Of a stretch of DNA of 64,000 nt, positions 1 through 10,793 are shown piece by piece. The notes beneath the pieces are model-generated. The model had not been told where the DNA came from. It was given only the letters and a program-made list of their open reading frames with translations, and did not search any database. Location: contig NW_025408669.1 of NCBI RefSeq assembly GCF_020360975.1, positions 992,001-1,056,000 on the forward strand, in the 5' to 3' direction. Origin of the DNA: Hirsutella rhossiliensis (Eukaryota; Ascomycota; Sordariomycetes; Hypocreales; Ophiocordycipitaceae). The translations under genes were made by a program, and so were the position numbers. Each line of letters opens with the position of its first letter. Position 1 is the first letter of the stretch.

Positions 1-2
1 AA

Positions 3-425
3 TCAATGGTCCTCGGGCCTGCTTTTGATCAGCCGCCTCCAGGGGCTTCGGGACCGGGCTCTTCAGGGAACGGTGGCGGCGGCAACTCTGGACAGGCAAC
101 AATCTCTCGACGAAGCAACAGTACAGAGGGTGGCAACTCTCGGCAAGGAACCGATGGAGAGTCCCAAGGGGGCTTTAGAAAGTCTGGAGGCCCGAAAATG
201 TGCCAGCTTACATTGAGCGCCGGCGACCCCAAGAACCCCGACGCACTCAACATCCTCGGCGCGCCCGCCATGCAACGCATGTACATCATATTCGATGAAG
301 ACTCCAAGTCCTTGATGGTCGCCCAAGCCAAGGTTAATGCGACGGAAACCGATATTCGGGAATTCATCCCCGGTAGCACGGGTCCAGGCGGTTCCGAGGA
401 CAAACAGAAGGGCGGCAAAGATTGA
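3..425 (+). CDS. Pepsin-type aspartic protease, C-terminal fragment (5' end outside window)
   Basis: The frame is open to the left edge, so only the C-terminus is present. The last third carries the end of an A1 (pepsin) family fold: a cysteine, then ILGAPAMQRMYIIFDED and a strand ending LMVAQAKVN. In the family this is the strand after the second lobe's disulfide, where the conserved ILG..F.R..Y.VFD pattern sits. Upstream is a Gly/Ser/Pro-rich stretch of about 60 residues, unusual inside the fold; it could be a loop insertion or could include an unrecognised intron. After the fold comes a short hydrophilic Gly-rich tail with no GPI-type hydrophobic end, so a secreted or vacuolar enzyme is more likely than an anchored yapsin. 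The catalytic Asp residues are off the window, so activity cannot be judged. Confidence 0.6.
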   Translation, partial: SMVLGPAFDQPPPGASGPGSSGNGGGGNSGQATISRRSNSTEGGNSRQGTDGESQGGFRKSGGPKMCQLTLSAGDPKNPDALNILGAPAMQRMYIIFDEDSKSLMVAQAKVNATETDIREFIPGSTGPGGSEDKQKGGKD

Positions 426-3400
426 CATCGAGATATGTGTAGCCTATAGAGTAAATTCATCACGCGCGAAGCTTCATGGGCGCTACATGTTCCTTGCGCG
501 CTGCATTCATCGTGCCCACCGAGACGTGGCCTCGGCTGACGTTGCCAGTATTGAAATGACGCTTGGTGGCGAGGCAGCGTTCGTCAGCGTAGAAGGAACG
601 TCAATGGTCGATGAAACAATGGACCTGTCATTGGCACGGGGGCTTGTGGTGGCGAACGCGTCCAGCCGTGTTTCGTCTTCGGTCACTGGTTGGTCCCGCT
701 GTGGCGGAGCCTATTTGTTTGTCTTTACAACAGTTTCATGGCGAGTCAGGGTTCAGCTCGAGGTGCTCGCTCTTGTTCTTCTCTTCGTCGGCCGCACTTG
801 GACGATATGACGATAGCTGCTTGTTAAAGAAACCCAGTCAAGCCTCTTACAACGCCTGACTTGAGCAGCCCATAGATCGAACCAAGGCAGACCTTGGATA
901 TCTTGGGCCTGCTCCGTCCTACCCGGCACATAAACGGGTCCCCGGCGCCAACATAAACAAAGCGCTTCCCCGGAATGCTCATGTGGGAGCCGGATAGACG
1001 GTAGCAAGAGTCATGCTTGCGCAACAAGTCGGAGACTTTGGCGACAAAAGACTGTCAGCTGTCCACGAAAGGTTCTCTAGTGCCGATCTCGGTGCTGGGC
1101 TTACGATTCGTGGCAAACTAGTATGCTGAAGCCTGTTGTCAGTGCCTACTGAGTCTGATGGCAATGCTTGTATGGTGGATACCCGCATGTGCATCACGCT
1201 CAGAGCATCCGTCCGAAGGCTAGGTGCCAGGGTTCCGTTGACCTAGCCACCATTGAGCTCTGGTTATGAAGCCCTGGTCGACTCGACACAACTGCCACTA
1301 TGAACCAACCGTCTCTTGATACAATCAAGCGTTTGGGGTTGGTCAGCTTTTTGCCCCTGTCACGCAACTTTCTTGGTCCCGCATAATGTTTTCTTTTTCT
1401 CTTTTGACAAAGAGGGCAGAAGAGACGGGCCAGCAGCGAAACAGGAGTCCTCCCGTCTCTATGGCAGAATCCATACTACCCATGTCCACGACGTACGTAC
1501 CTCACCATTTTCCTCCTTCTTCTCGAACGACAGGGTTCTAATTTAACAGCGCCACGATCCTCGACGTTTCTGATACGCCACAAACCAGCGAACTACTAGT
1601 CAGGATCCCTCCGTCTCCGGTTTCAACATTTCTGACGCTTAATGCGTCTTGTTTAGAATGGTTTCGCAATCTTTAACCCTGCTTTTCCTCGTGTTCTCGT
1701 CATTATCTTCTCCAAACTCAAGCACACCTAGAGATTTTCATCATCAGCTCACATCTTCCCTTTCCACGCTCTGCAAGTCAACAGCTTTACACTCAATTCG
1801 TTACCTGCCGCGGTTGAGGATTGGCGCGGCCTGCTTCTGCACTTATCATTTTGAGCCGTGCACTTGTTAACTATCCTCCATCCTAACAGCGTCAAAGTTA
1901 TACTGCTCACGAGAAGAGCCTTGTCCACGGCTCGTTTGTCTCTCGTCCAAGTCCAACCGACATGGCTTTCAAGTTTGCACGGTACCACGGCACCGGGCCG
2001 TCACAGAGCAAAGATGGCATCGGAAGACCAAAGAATTATGCCTGGGGGAAGTTTCGAGTCCGGCAACGAGTTGAAGCCAGTCAAAGCAGCGCTAGCATGT
2101 CGCAGACGAGGAGAGACGGGGCTGCCGCCAAGCTCTCTGCTCAAAGTCAGCCTCCAGCGACATACGATGTCGTTTACGCGACTCCGCTTACAAGAGACGA
2201 ACTCGGGCTGCAAAAAAAGAGGGATTCTAGAAAACCGGTTCTTACTATGGTTCCAGACCATGACGAGATGTGGGGGGCTCTGCGGTAGGGACTGATAGTT
2301 CCTGAATGTATTGCTTCGGGCACTTTGTTTCAGTTTCTCGCGGAACCCCGGAACCCCAGCACGAGCATGTCGCTACCTGGCATGCGTCACCAAGTGTTCT
2401 TTCTATGCAAAGGAGAAATATTGTATTGGATTAAGCAGTGGGCTACCGATCCGCTACCAGGCTGTGCCGGGCCAGCTTCGGCCTCGGCTCCGTAGAAAAA
2501 TACTGGCCGAAGCAGATCAGTCTTGTTTCCCCCTTCTCGGAGGAAGGTTGACGGTGTTAAACCCACACTATCTGCCTGCTTGATGAGGCAAACGTAGTCG
2601 TGACCTAGTTGACAGCAAACAGGACATATCGCTAATACCCCCCATTGGTCTTTTTAAACCTCCAGGGACAATAAAAGTCTCTCCAAGGCTCCCCAGATTC
2701 GGGAAAGTTAATATCTCCAGGTCTTCATATAGGTCCTTTTCGGTGATATGCATCGTCTCTGCAAGAGAACCCCTGAAGTTGCCCAGTCGCTGATAGTTGT
2801 AAACGTCTTTGCCGGATCGAGCTTCAAAAAGAAAGTGCCAGATAACCTGGGCTGGAATCGGGAGGAGCGAGTTCAACGCCTCTGAGCCAACTCTTGGGGA
2901 TCCGGAACCGTCATCCGAAGACGTGCAGCTGGAAATCTTTGTTTTGTATACTGATGTTCCTGGCCACAGGGTCGAGCCGAGTAGTTACGGAAGTCTTCGC
3001 TCATTCGTAATATTGTTCTCCACAGCCAGAGCCCTGAGCGGCCACCGTCGTTCACTGATGCCCGATGCGTGACAACCGCCTGACACCCAAGGGTTTGTGC
3101 TACTAGTTAGTATTTTGGCGAGGGCTGAGGTGAGTTTACCATGGCATCGTTAAGTATAGGCACCCTAGGAGTCAAGCCCTGGGCCCAGACAGGGCAGTCT
3201 CGCGACGGCCGCGGCAACGTGCTGTGGACGGCGCCTGCGGTTGACGGTCGTCAAGATGAGAGAACCAAGAGAACCCAAAGATAGATGTATGTCGGGCAGA
3301 GCAGACAAGGAAACCAGCTATAAACCGTATGAGTTCAATAACCAGCTATGTTGCGATATATCAACTATTTCACTCCGTCTAATACATAGCAGAGCAATCT

Positions 3401-3654
3401 CCTTGGTCGTTCTTGAGCGAATAACGCTGCGCCGCCAAGTCTCAGGCACCGAACTTCTAGGCAGGTATCAAGATAACAAGTTCTCTGCTACGGAAAAAGG
3501 GGGCTAAATGGCTACGGTAACACTTGGAGACAGATCTTGAAGTCTCCCTGTACGCTACTTAAGTGTAGAGTTGTAGGAATAGCCATGTCTAGGCCATAGA
3601 CCTGTACTCGTGAAAGAAGCACGTAGTAAATTTGGAGGTAAACTATGCACGAGG
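426..3654. other. Gene-poor stretch between protease and endoglycoceramidase
   Basis: No recognisable gene over 3.2 kb. Composition is less GC-rich than the flanking genes and open frames are short. Two unrecognised frames stand out. A 108-codon plus frame at 1962-2288 starts in a good context (GACATGGC) after a pyrimidine-rich leader. A 102-codon minus frame lies at 2568-2876. Neither shows a domain I can name. The region may hold decayed genes or mobile-element remnants, but I see no terminal repeats. Confidence 0.5.
1962..2288 (+). CDS. Small hypothetical ORF, unrecognised
   Basis: 108 codons beginning MAFKFARYHG and ending at TAG. The ATG context (CCGACATGGC) is favourable and the 200 bases upstream look like a fungal leader (CT-rich, with CACAATT/CAATTC-like stretches). 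The protein is hydrophilic and basic, with no signal peptide, membrane segment or known motif. It could equally be the first exon of a longer gene or a chance frame. Low confidence. Confidence 0.2.
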   Translation: MAFKFARYHGTGPSQSKDGIGRPKNYAWGKFRVRQRVEASQSSASMSQTRRDGAAAKLSAQSQPPATYDVVYATPLTRDELGLQKKRDSRKPVLTMVPDHDEMWGALR

Positions 3655-5201
3655 TCATTTACGAGTGACTGTGACGGAGATTTCGGTGGCCTTCCTGATG
3701 CCGGAGGATGGGAACAAGGCCAGGGTGCGCTTGTCGCGCGCGTACTGCAGCAAGCTGCCGTCGGGCGAGACCTGGACGCGATAGCCGTCGGGGAAGGTGG
3801 ACGCGGGCAGGATGATTTCGGTGGGCGCGTCGATATTTGGATCAGACGTGAACTGCAGCTTGAAGGTGGCCGAGCTCTCGGAAAAGCCGAAGCTGGTGGG
3901 AGTGCCGGCGACGGCGGCGGGATATGCCCGGCTGTAGTGCTTCGCCAGCTCGGGGTGAGGCCGACCAGACGTGCCGTTGTACAGGTTCTCGTACGCCCAG
4001 CCGATCCAGGAAACCATGTTTGCGTCGGTCGCCGACATGGCATCTGCCAGGCCCTGCATCTGCCTATCGTCGCCCATCCAGAAGGTGAGCTCGGTCAGCA
4101 CACCGGCGGTCCGGAGGCGCTCGTTGTCCCTGCGGCGGTTGTTGAGCGTCGTGGAAATAGAGCCCAGCTGCGGCGGGCTGTAGTAGTGGAACGAGTGCAC
4201 CGACTTGGAGCCGTCCCCGAGAGGGACGTTGCTGAAGCCTGACAGGATGTCGAGGGTGGCGCCTTCGAACCAGACGAGCGTGTCCTTGTCGACGGCGCGG
4301 ATCTGCTTGGCCGCGCGGTTCCAGAGCCCTTCGAGGACCTTGTGGTCGGCAACTCCTGGCACAAGCAGTGTCGGATCGGCCCACGTGTCGCCCACCCACG
4401 GCTCATTCAGCAGGTTATACCCGACCACGTTGGTCGTCTCGGCATACTCGGACGCCAGCTTCTTCCAGTAGGCCGCAAAAGCATCGCCCAGGCCGTCGTA
4501 GTTGTTGTATAGCCGCCCAAACGCATTGCCCAGCGCCACCGACGTGTAGCTCACGGCCCAGTCGACACTGTCGCACAGCGACTGCGGCCACGGGAAGCCG
4601 CGTTTGTCGACGGGGAACGGCATCAGCTTGAGGGGAAACGGATACATGTTGCCGCTCGATACCCAGTCCTTCTTGACAAACCACTACAGGGCCGTGTCCG
4701 CATCAGCTGTGCCAATATGCTGCGCGGCGCATCTACACTTACGTCGGGTACTCCATGGCCACAGAGCTGCCGCGACAGGCAGTCCTGATGGGCGTCCACC
4801 AAAACATAGAGGCCATGGTCCTCGGCCATCTTGGTCTGCTTCTTCATGATGTCCAGAAACGTCTGGTTGTACTGCCCACGCACCGGCTCTGCACCGGCCC
4901 AGCTGTGGCCCAGCCGCACAACGTTCAGGCCCAAGTCGTGCAGATTTCGGACATCTTGCTCGCCAAAGGACGAGACACCGGGCACCCACTCCAACGGCCG
5001 ATGCCATGGCGGCTTCTTCATGACGACATTGGTTCCGTGGAAGAAGCGCGTACGGCCGAATTCATCGACGATCTGATGCGTGTCCTGGTTCACCTGGCTG
5101 ATACGCGACATGCCTGGATGGGCCTTGTACCAGCCCTCGGCATCCCGAGCCAACACTCCGGCCGCCAACAGCGATGCAGCAGCAATGGGAGTGAACAGCA
5201 T
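3655..5201 (-). CDS. Secreted GH5 endoglycoceramidase-like glycoside hydrolase
   Basis: Two exons, complement of 4743-5201 and 3655-4683, separated by a 59-bp intron (GTAAGT...TAG) in phase 0; 495 aa. The N-terminus MLFTPIAAASLLAAGVLA is a typical signal peptide. The (beta/alpha)8 fold shows FHGTNVVMK near residue 54, NVVRLGHSW near 93, YNLLNEPWVGD with the presumed acid/base Glu247, and GVLTELTFW with the presumed nucleophile Glu351. A beta-rich C-terminal domain follows, as in endoglycoceramidases. The family cleaves the glycan-ceramide bond of glycosphingolipids, so likely substrates are fungal glucosylceramide or host glycolipids; this is inferred, not shown. It lies alone between two gene-poor stretches. 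A TATA-like box sits about 125 bp upstream of the ATG. Confidence 0.85.
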
Positions 5202-5325
5202 TTCTCCGACTAAGATTAAAGGGACTAAGAATAAACGGAAAAGGAAAAGCAGGGAGAGGGCGGGAGGGTGGGAAGAAGCGCCCAGACGGTGATGGGAACC
5301 AAAAGGGACCGACCACAGGGCGATT

Positions 5326-5333
5326 TTATATAA
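5326..5333 (-). promoter_or_regulatory. TATA-like box of the endoglycoceramidase gene
   Basis: On the minus strand the sequence reads TTTATATAAAATCG, about 125 bp upstream of the ATG at 5201. A TATA box at this distance fits a regulated secreted-enzyme promoter; transcription start not visible. Confidence 0.45.
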
Positions 5334-6514
5334 ACGCCCGGCGCTCGTCTCTCCATAATGCGGGGTTAGTTACACCCCTTACCCCCTTCTGGCAGCTGGT
5401 CGTAGAAATGGCCCACAAAACAACCCCAGGGCTAGGATCGGGCCGCGCAGACCCCCCGCTCCGGCCCCACTTGTTCGGGCCGCTCCGATCGCTCCGACCG
5501 CTCCGACCGCGCTCCCGCCGCTCCCCCGCAGCGCCAAGTCACGCTTCGGTCCTCCAAGGCAACTCCAGTCTCTTTAGCAGAGCTGCGAATACCGACGGGA
5601 GTAAAATACCCGAGTGATAGTGGCTTCCCTTGGCCGCCACCGAGTGCCGCAGTCAGTATCATGCCTATGAAAAAGCCACCAGCAGGGTTGCGTCGACGCA
5701 GGGCGCGGGGCGACATGGGGAGATAGTACTAATGAGCAAAGGGGAAGGGTACAGATAGGCACGAGCAGAGAACATCTCTAGGGTATTCCGAGGCGATGCG
5801 CTTCGCATGCATGACGAGGGATTGCTAGAGGAAGTGAGCTACAGGCTAACACAGGGAACATGCTTTGTTGCGATAGCATCCTACCTCGAAAAGCAGCACA
5901 TAGGCTCGATGCCAATACAAGAAAAGAAGTTCCTAGAGAACGGGAGCTTAGCAGAATATCCAAAAGAGCCAAGCGAGTCCTCACCACCCCATGCGGACAG
6001 TATCCTTGCTTTCCTTGTTGCTGTTTTGGTGCTCCCGTTAGCTTGGTGGAGTCGTGCGCTTGCTAGTCAAGGCGTATATTCAAATTGATGCTATTCGGGC
6101 TAATATGTTACCTAGCGGGCGGGGTCCTGTGGCGCACTTCAATCGAAGCGGGCTTCGATAAGGAAGGAGGCCGCCTGTGAGACGTCATTTTGCTCGGCAA
6201 AAATGGAGTGCACATCAGCGCACACAGTGTACACAGTGCACACTCCTGCAGATGGTGCTGCAAGTGAGTCGTGACTGTCATAATTGACTGTCCTTCCACG
6301 TGACATCCGTCCTTTCCAGTGTCGACCCACTGTAAAGTACCTAAAGACTTGGGGCTGGGGTGACTTGGCGACTTGGCGACTTGGTGACTTATGCCCCGCT
6401 CTATCTACGTCCGACGTTTCCTAGGCAACCGTCAACGCCATCCTCGCTTCTCCCTTCCAGTTCACTTCCATCGCCGCACCGCCGCCCACCACCGTCCTCC
6501 GGCTGCGCACGGTA
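5334..6514. other. Intergenic, divergent promoters
   Basis: About 1.2 kb between the divergent endoglycoceramidase and PD-(D/E)XK-like genes. It contains a tandem array of an 8-bp unit (GACTTGGC, about 3.6 copies, 6362-6390) just before the downstream gene. Short frames around 5800-6090 show no similarity I recognise. Confidence 0.5.
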
Positions 6515-7982
6515 ATGGCCATGATGGGCACACCGGACGTCTTGACTTGGCTTGACACTATCACGCAAGACGATCCTCAGCAAGGCCCGGAACGAATAAG
6601 AAAGCAAGCGCGTCTTGACCTGGAAAACGGCGGATCCAACGCCGGGAGACGACTTTTGCCAACGCCCTCCGTCTCTGCTTCAGGCAATACCTGCTCATCG
6701 GTGAGGCGCCCTCATTACCACGAAACCACAGCAATGTCGGTCTCGCCCAAGCGTCGCAGACGAGAGCACAATGATGGTGGTCTTGATCTTGGGCCAGACT
6801 CGACGCCTCGACCCCGCAAGCGGCCTCCGGTACTGGTCAATACACCAGAAGCAATGAGCATGGATAGCCCCTCGAGGAAATCGACGTCGTCATACGCATC
6901 CTCTGGTGTCTCGCGCAATTCTTCCCCGAGGAAACAGCTCCGCAACGCTAGCCTTCAGTCGACGGGCTTCCGCCAGGCCAGCTTTCCCGTTGATGGTGCC
7001 CAGCTGCCCCCATCGCTCCGAACGCTGTCCCAGGATCTGAAACGTATTCGCCGCGGTGTTGCGATACTGCCAACGCGGCTTCGACACGAGGTAATACTTG
7101 GGCACCCGTGGTCGACTGGCCCCGGCTGACAGCCACCGTCATTGCAGCTTGCAGCCTTTCAGTTCCCAATCGATGCGTTTTCGGACAATGAAGAAACTAC
7201 CCGTCTGCGATACCCCCCTATCGATTTTGTTGGCAGAATCGATAGACGGGCCGCTGAGTGCGACATGGATTGCGAGGGCGAGTCATCGTGGAATGCAGAT
7301 GTCCACGCGCCGCTTCTTGACTGGGTGCTGCGGCGAGATCCAAATGGTCTTCTTCTTGACTTTAGATACTGGCCAGTCTACGCTTTTACCCCTCTTGAAA
7401 CTCTTTATATCATGGTGCTGCTGACTGACAAGCCTGGAATACTGTAGCACCAACGCTGCGCTCATCCCCCAATACAAACCCAAGGAAGCCCCGGGTAAAA
7501 TGGTCGACTTTTGTCTCGCGATCCGACCAAACAAAGAGGAACAGCGAGTCATTGATGATCTCTGCCGAACGCGGCCGGACCTCTCCATCAATCATACCGA
7601 GTGGGGAAATCTAAGCAAGCATCCCATCGCAATCTCCATCGAGACCAAGCACCAAGGAGGAGATTCCGCCGTCGCTTTGCTTCGGATGGCCACTTGGCAC
7701 TCGGCCCAGTGGCGAAGCCTACGCTTGGGGAACTCGGACGAGGAGAGGGCTCGGCTAGCCCTCCAATTTCTGCCGGGCATCATCGTCCAGGGGCACGACT
7801 GGAAATTTGTTGCCACGACACTCGGCGAAGACTTCATGGCCACAACGTTTAAGTCTCTGTCCATGGGCACCACGGAGTCCATACCGGACATCTACCAGCT
7901 GGCGGTGTCTCTGCAGCGGTTGAAAGTGTGGGCCGAGGAGGAGTATTGGCCAGCGTTTAAAGCAACTATACTTGGGTTCTGA
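6515..7982 (+). pseudogene. PD-(D/E)XK nuclease-like fungal protein, reading frame apparently broken
   Basis: Exon 1 is 6515-7090 (192 codons; hydrophilic, with Ser/Arg-rich basic patches such as SPKRRRRE). A clear 57-bp intron follows (7091-7147, branch GGCTGAC). The next block, from 7148, reads LAAFQFPIDAF and then WNADVHAPLLDWVL. A third block in another frame (7449-7982) carries MVDFCLAI, ISIETKHQGGD and GHDWKFVAT and ends at TGA 7980-7982. The E-x-K in IETK plus the upstream VDF Asp match the catalytic layout of the PD-(D/E)XK domain common in fungal expanded families. No canonical GT-AG intron joins blocks 2 and 3 in phase: donors at 7325, 7376 and 7415 are phase 0, the one at 7347 is phase 1, and phase 2 is needed for the TAG acceptor at 7447. 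A frameshift or an unusual intron is therefore implied. Family members are often hypervariable and of unknown function. Confidence 0.55.
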
Positions 7983-8347
7983 GAGGAGTGAGTGACTTGA
8001 TGGTCGAGCATCCGATTCTATTACTCCATCAAGGAGTATTGTTCTTCATATTTAACTTGGCTTAGGTTTACCAGTAAAATGGAATTCTTCAGTTTTGATA
8101 GCAGCACTCACACCCACCAAGCCGCGGTTGAACATCAGCACCAGCACCAGCACCGCCCTGCGTACAGTCAGTCCCAGGCCGGGGGCATCGTCGTTGGTGG
8201 AAGCAAGACGGTGCCCAAGTGAGTGAGTCCCAGGGCGCGTCAACCAACGCCCGTGCTTGTGTTGGATATCGCGAAATCATGACAAACAAACACACGCTGG
8301 CCGTAGACGAGCACTTTCATCTCTACGCAACCCGTGTCGCCAACCAG
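7983..8347. other. Convergent intergenic spacer
   Basis: 365 bp between the 3' ends of the PD-(D/E)XK-like gene and CAB4. It holds a short CAGCAC repeat near 8135-8155 (CAGCACCAGCACCAGCACC) and no coding signal. Confidence 0.5.
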
Positions 8348-9757
8348 CTACCGCTTACCCTGTCCGTCTCGGCCCAAAGCCTTGCGCCTCCGTATCTCGG
8401 TGCTGCTGATCTTGGCCGCCAGCCTGGCCTCCCTGTCCGCGCCACCACCCTCTCCCCCGTCACTCGCCTCGGTCCCGGTCGCATCCAGCACGTCAATCTC
8501 GTAGACGTCGAGCAGCGCCCACCCGCGCGCCGTGCGCCTGTCGTTGATGGCCTGCCCGCCGCTGCGCGTCTCGCCCGACACCACAATGGCGCCGATGCGC
8601 TCCTCCGTCACCGTCGGCCCAAACGGGTCACGGATGTCGACGCACCGCACCAGCACGGCCCCGTCGCGCAGCGCCGCGTGCAACTCCGGCGCGGCGCTCG
8701 AGCCGCCCTCGGGCCCCGGCGTCGTCGGCACCCTGGTCACGGGAGCTGCCGCCGTGGTCGGGGCGCAGCTGAGCGCCGTGGAGAGAAAGGCGACGACGGA
8801 GCGCGCGCGCACCTCCCACGGCTGCAGCTCCGAGGCGTATTCCTTCTTGGTGAGCAGCTCGTCGCCCGAGATGCCGACAATCATGGTGCACGGCTCTACG
8901 CCACTGTCGGGCACGGCGAGCAGCAACGCGGCCGCTTCGAGGAGCAGCTTGTGGCCAGGGTGCAGGTGATCAAAGGTGCCGCCCAGGCAAACGGTGCTGT
9001 ATCCTCCAACGCCGTCTTTTTCCCATGCCACCTCAGCACCGGAGCCTGTGCCGGAGCCTGTGCCGGAGCCTGCACCGGAAAAGGTCATGTCGCCGTCGAC
9101 GGCGCAGATCTGGCTCGGCAGCAGCTTCTGCCCCCCCTCGGCGTGCGCGAGATAGGCAGCCAGCAGCTCGCAGCCGGGCTCGCAGCTCGTGTGGAAGAGG
9201 GTCCTCCACGGCCGCACCTGCGCGGCAAAGGCGGCCAGGTCCAAGACGGCGGGACCGTGTCGACAGGGCAGGCCCGGCTGTTCTGCACGGCCACTCCAGT
9301 GGACGAGGACGACGCGGGCGTCGACGGAGCCGGGCTCGTGGCTGCCGAGGTGGGCGGCGATGTCGCGCTCGGCGCAGATGGAGGCGATTATGGCGTAGAG
9401 ACGGGCGAGGAGCGACTGCGCGGGCTTCCAGCGGACCATTCTGGACGTGCATCTGGCCCGGGCGCTCGTCCCGGCTTTGGTCTCGGCTTCGGACTCGGCT
9501 TTGGCGTCGGTCTCGGCGCTGCTGCTGCTCGCAGCGAGGATGGAGGAGCCGGCAACGGCCACGACAAGCACCGGCGCCGGTCCCGGGGCCTCCTGCCGTG
9601 CATACTGCTGGCTCAAGCGCGTCAGGACGGCCGTCAGGGGCGCCCGGTAGGCAGCGCCGAGGAGGTGGCGGGCGGCCGCCGGGCGCGGAGGCGCGGGGAG
9701 GAGAAGCAGCGACGGCGGGTGGGGGCCAGCGCTGCCGGGCGATGAGTCTGTCGCCAT
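8348..9757 (-). CDS. CAB4: Pantetheine-phosphate adenylyltransferase (CoA biosynthesis)
   Basis: Single exon, 469 aa if it starts at the ATG at 9757 (MATDSSPGSAG); the frame stays open 56 codons further upstream, but that stretch is basic leader-like sequence. The C-terminal half is a nucleotidyltransferase fold: LGGTFDHLHPGHK (the T/HxGH nucleotide-binding signature, about residue 255), GISGDELLTKKEY, and the terminal ISSTEIRRRK typical of PPAT. It transfers AMP from ATP to 4'-phosphopantetheine to give dephospho-CoA, in the cytosol. The N-terminal half is less conserved, as in fungal Cab4. A 12-bp imperfect repeat around 9040-9075 encodes a GSGTGSGTGSG linker just before the catalytic domain. 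Very high GC gives a long antisense frame that I do not regard as a gene. Confidence 0.88.
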   Translation of the reverse strand: MATDSSPGSAGPHPPSLLLLPAPPRPAAARHLLGAAYRAPLTAVLTRLSQQYARQEAPGPAPVLVVAVAGSSILAASSSSAETDAKAESEAETKAGTSARARCTSRMVRWKPAQSLLARLYAIIASICAERDIAAHLGSHEPGSVDARVVLVHWSGRAEQPGLPCRHGPAVLDLAAFAAQVRPWRTLFHTSCEPGCELLAAYLAHAEGGQKLLPSQICAVDGDMTFSGAGSGTGSGTGSGAEVAWEKDGVGGYSTVCLGGTFDHLHPGHKLLLEAAALLLAVPDSGVEPCTMIVGISGDELLTKKEYASELQPWEVRARSVVAFLSTALSCAPTTAAAPVTRVPTTPGPEGGSSAAPELHAALRDGAVLVRCVDIRDPFGPTVTEERIGAIVVSGETRSGGQAINDRRTARGWALLDVYEIDVLDATGTEASDGGEGGGADREARLAAKISSTEIRRRKALGRDGQGKR

Positions 9758-10793
9758 GCTGCCGATGGGGAGAGGGAGCGAGCCCTCGCGGCGGTTATTC
9801 CCTCTTTTCCTCTTGGTGGTGGGTGGATTGAGTCTGTCTGCTCCATCGTCCTCGGCTGACGGTGCCGAGCAGTAAGCACGTGCGATGACGTAACGTGGTC
9901 GCCCTTGTGTGCAGTGCAGTCGCAATTACTGTACAGCCCACTAGGATTACAAAGGTCTAGCATATAATTAGTTAATTAATTACTAATTACCGACCTACCC
10001 AGGTAGTTACTCGCCAGCCTGGCTACCTACCTTACCTACCGTAGGTAGGAACAGGAGGTATTAGGTAGTGGCTACCAAGGTACCTACCTATATATTAAAG
10101 CTTTAGTTCTTTTATAATCTTGCCATCGCGGACTTAGCGTCCGTCCGAGCGGTGTTGTGGTGGATTACGCTAGTCGCCTACGTCATCGCTGTGCCAACAA
10201 TCAACAACGTCACCTCTTTTTTCTTTTTCTCCCACTCCATCACTCCATCACTCCATCATTAGACAAGAACATCTTCTTTTCTCCCACCACCACCACCTGC
10301 AGCTCAATCCCCACTCGTCCAACCCACCAGCATCATCAAACCTCCCATTCGCTCCGAAACTGGCTTGGCAACGGCCCGCTCATTCCCAAGACACGCCGAC
10401 AGCAACAAATACACATACACATAAACACGTACCGCAATTCGCCTCGTGCGCGCCCTCACGACCCCCAGGAGCACGGTCAACTGCTCTCGCACAGAAGGGG
10501 GGGAAAGGACCGTCTGTTTACCCTGTGAGACGGGCCTCTGGTCCTGCGCCGCCCAAAGCTTCCCGAGGCCTCCGTGGGGGGCAGAGTGAGAAGAGAGGGT
10601 TGGGCGACGAACAGAGCAAGAGGGGGAACTGCTTGGCTTTCTCGCTCTTTTGGAGGCGTTTTGCTGTATATGCCCGAGTGTGTGCTTTGCAGACATGCGG
10701 TGTTCATGACGCGCCGTCCCGTTTCGCAATAGACCTCTCGTCAACATCCATTGCCCATCATCACCAACAGCCTCATTCACCACCACCTCCACC
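9758..10793. other. Divergent promoter region with TAGGTACC-type repeats
   Basis: Between CAB4 (-) and the Sfk1-like gene (+). Positions 9960-10100 are AT-richer and packed with CCTACC/GGTAGG/GGTACC words, including TAATTAATTAATTACTAATTA. Positions 10200-10340 are a CT/CA-rich leader (ACTCCATC repeats) feeding the downstream gene. No coding signal. Confidence 0.5.

Noticed and set aside
8219..9745. 508-codon open frame on the plus strand opposite CAB4
   Set aside because: It is antisense to a gene with clear PPAT motifs, is Arg/Gly/Ala-rich, has no domain and arises from very high third-position GC.
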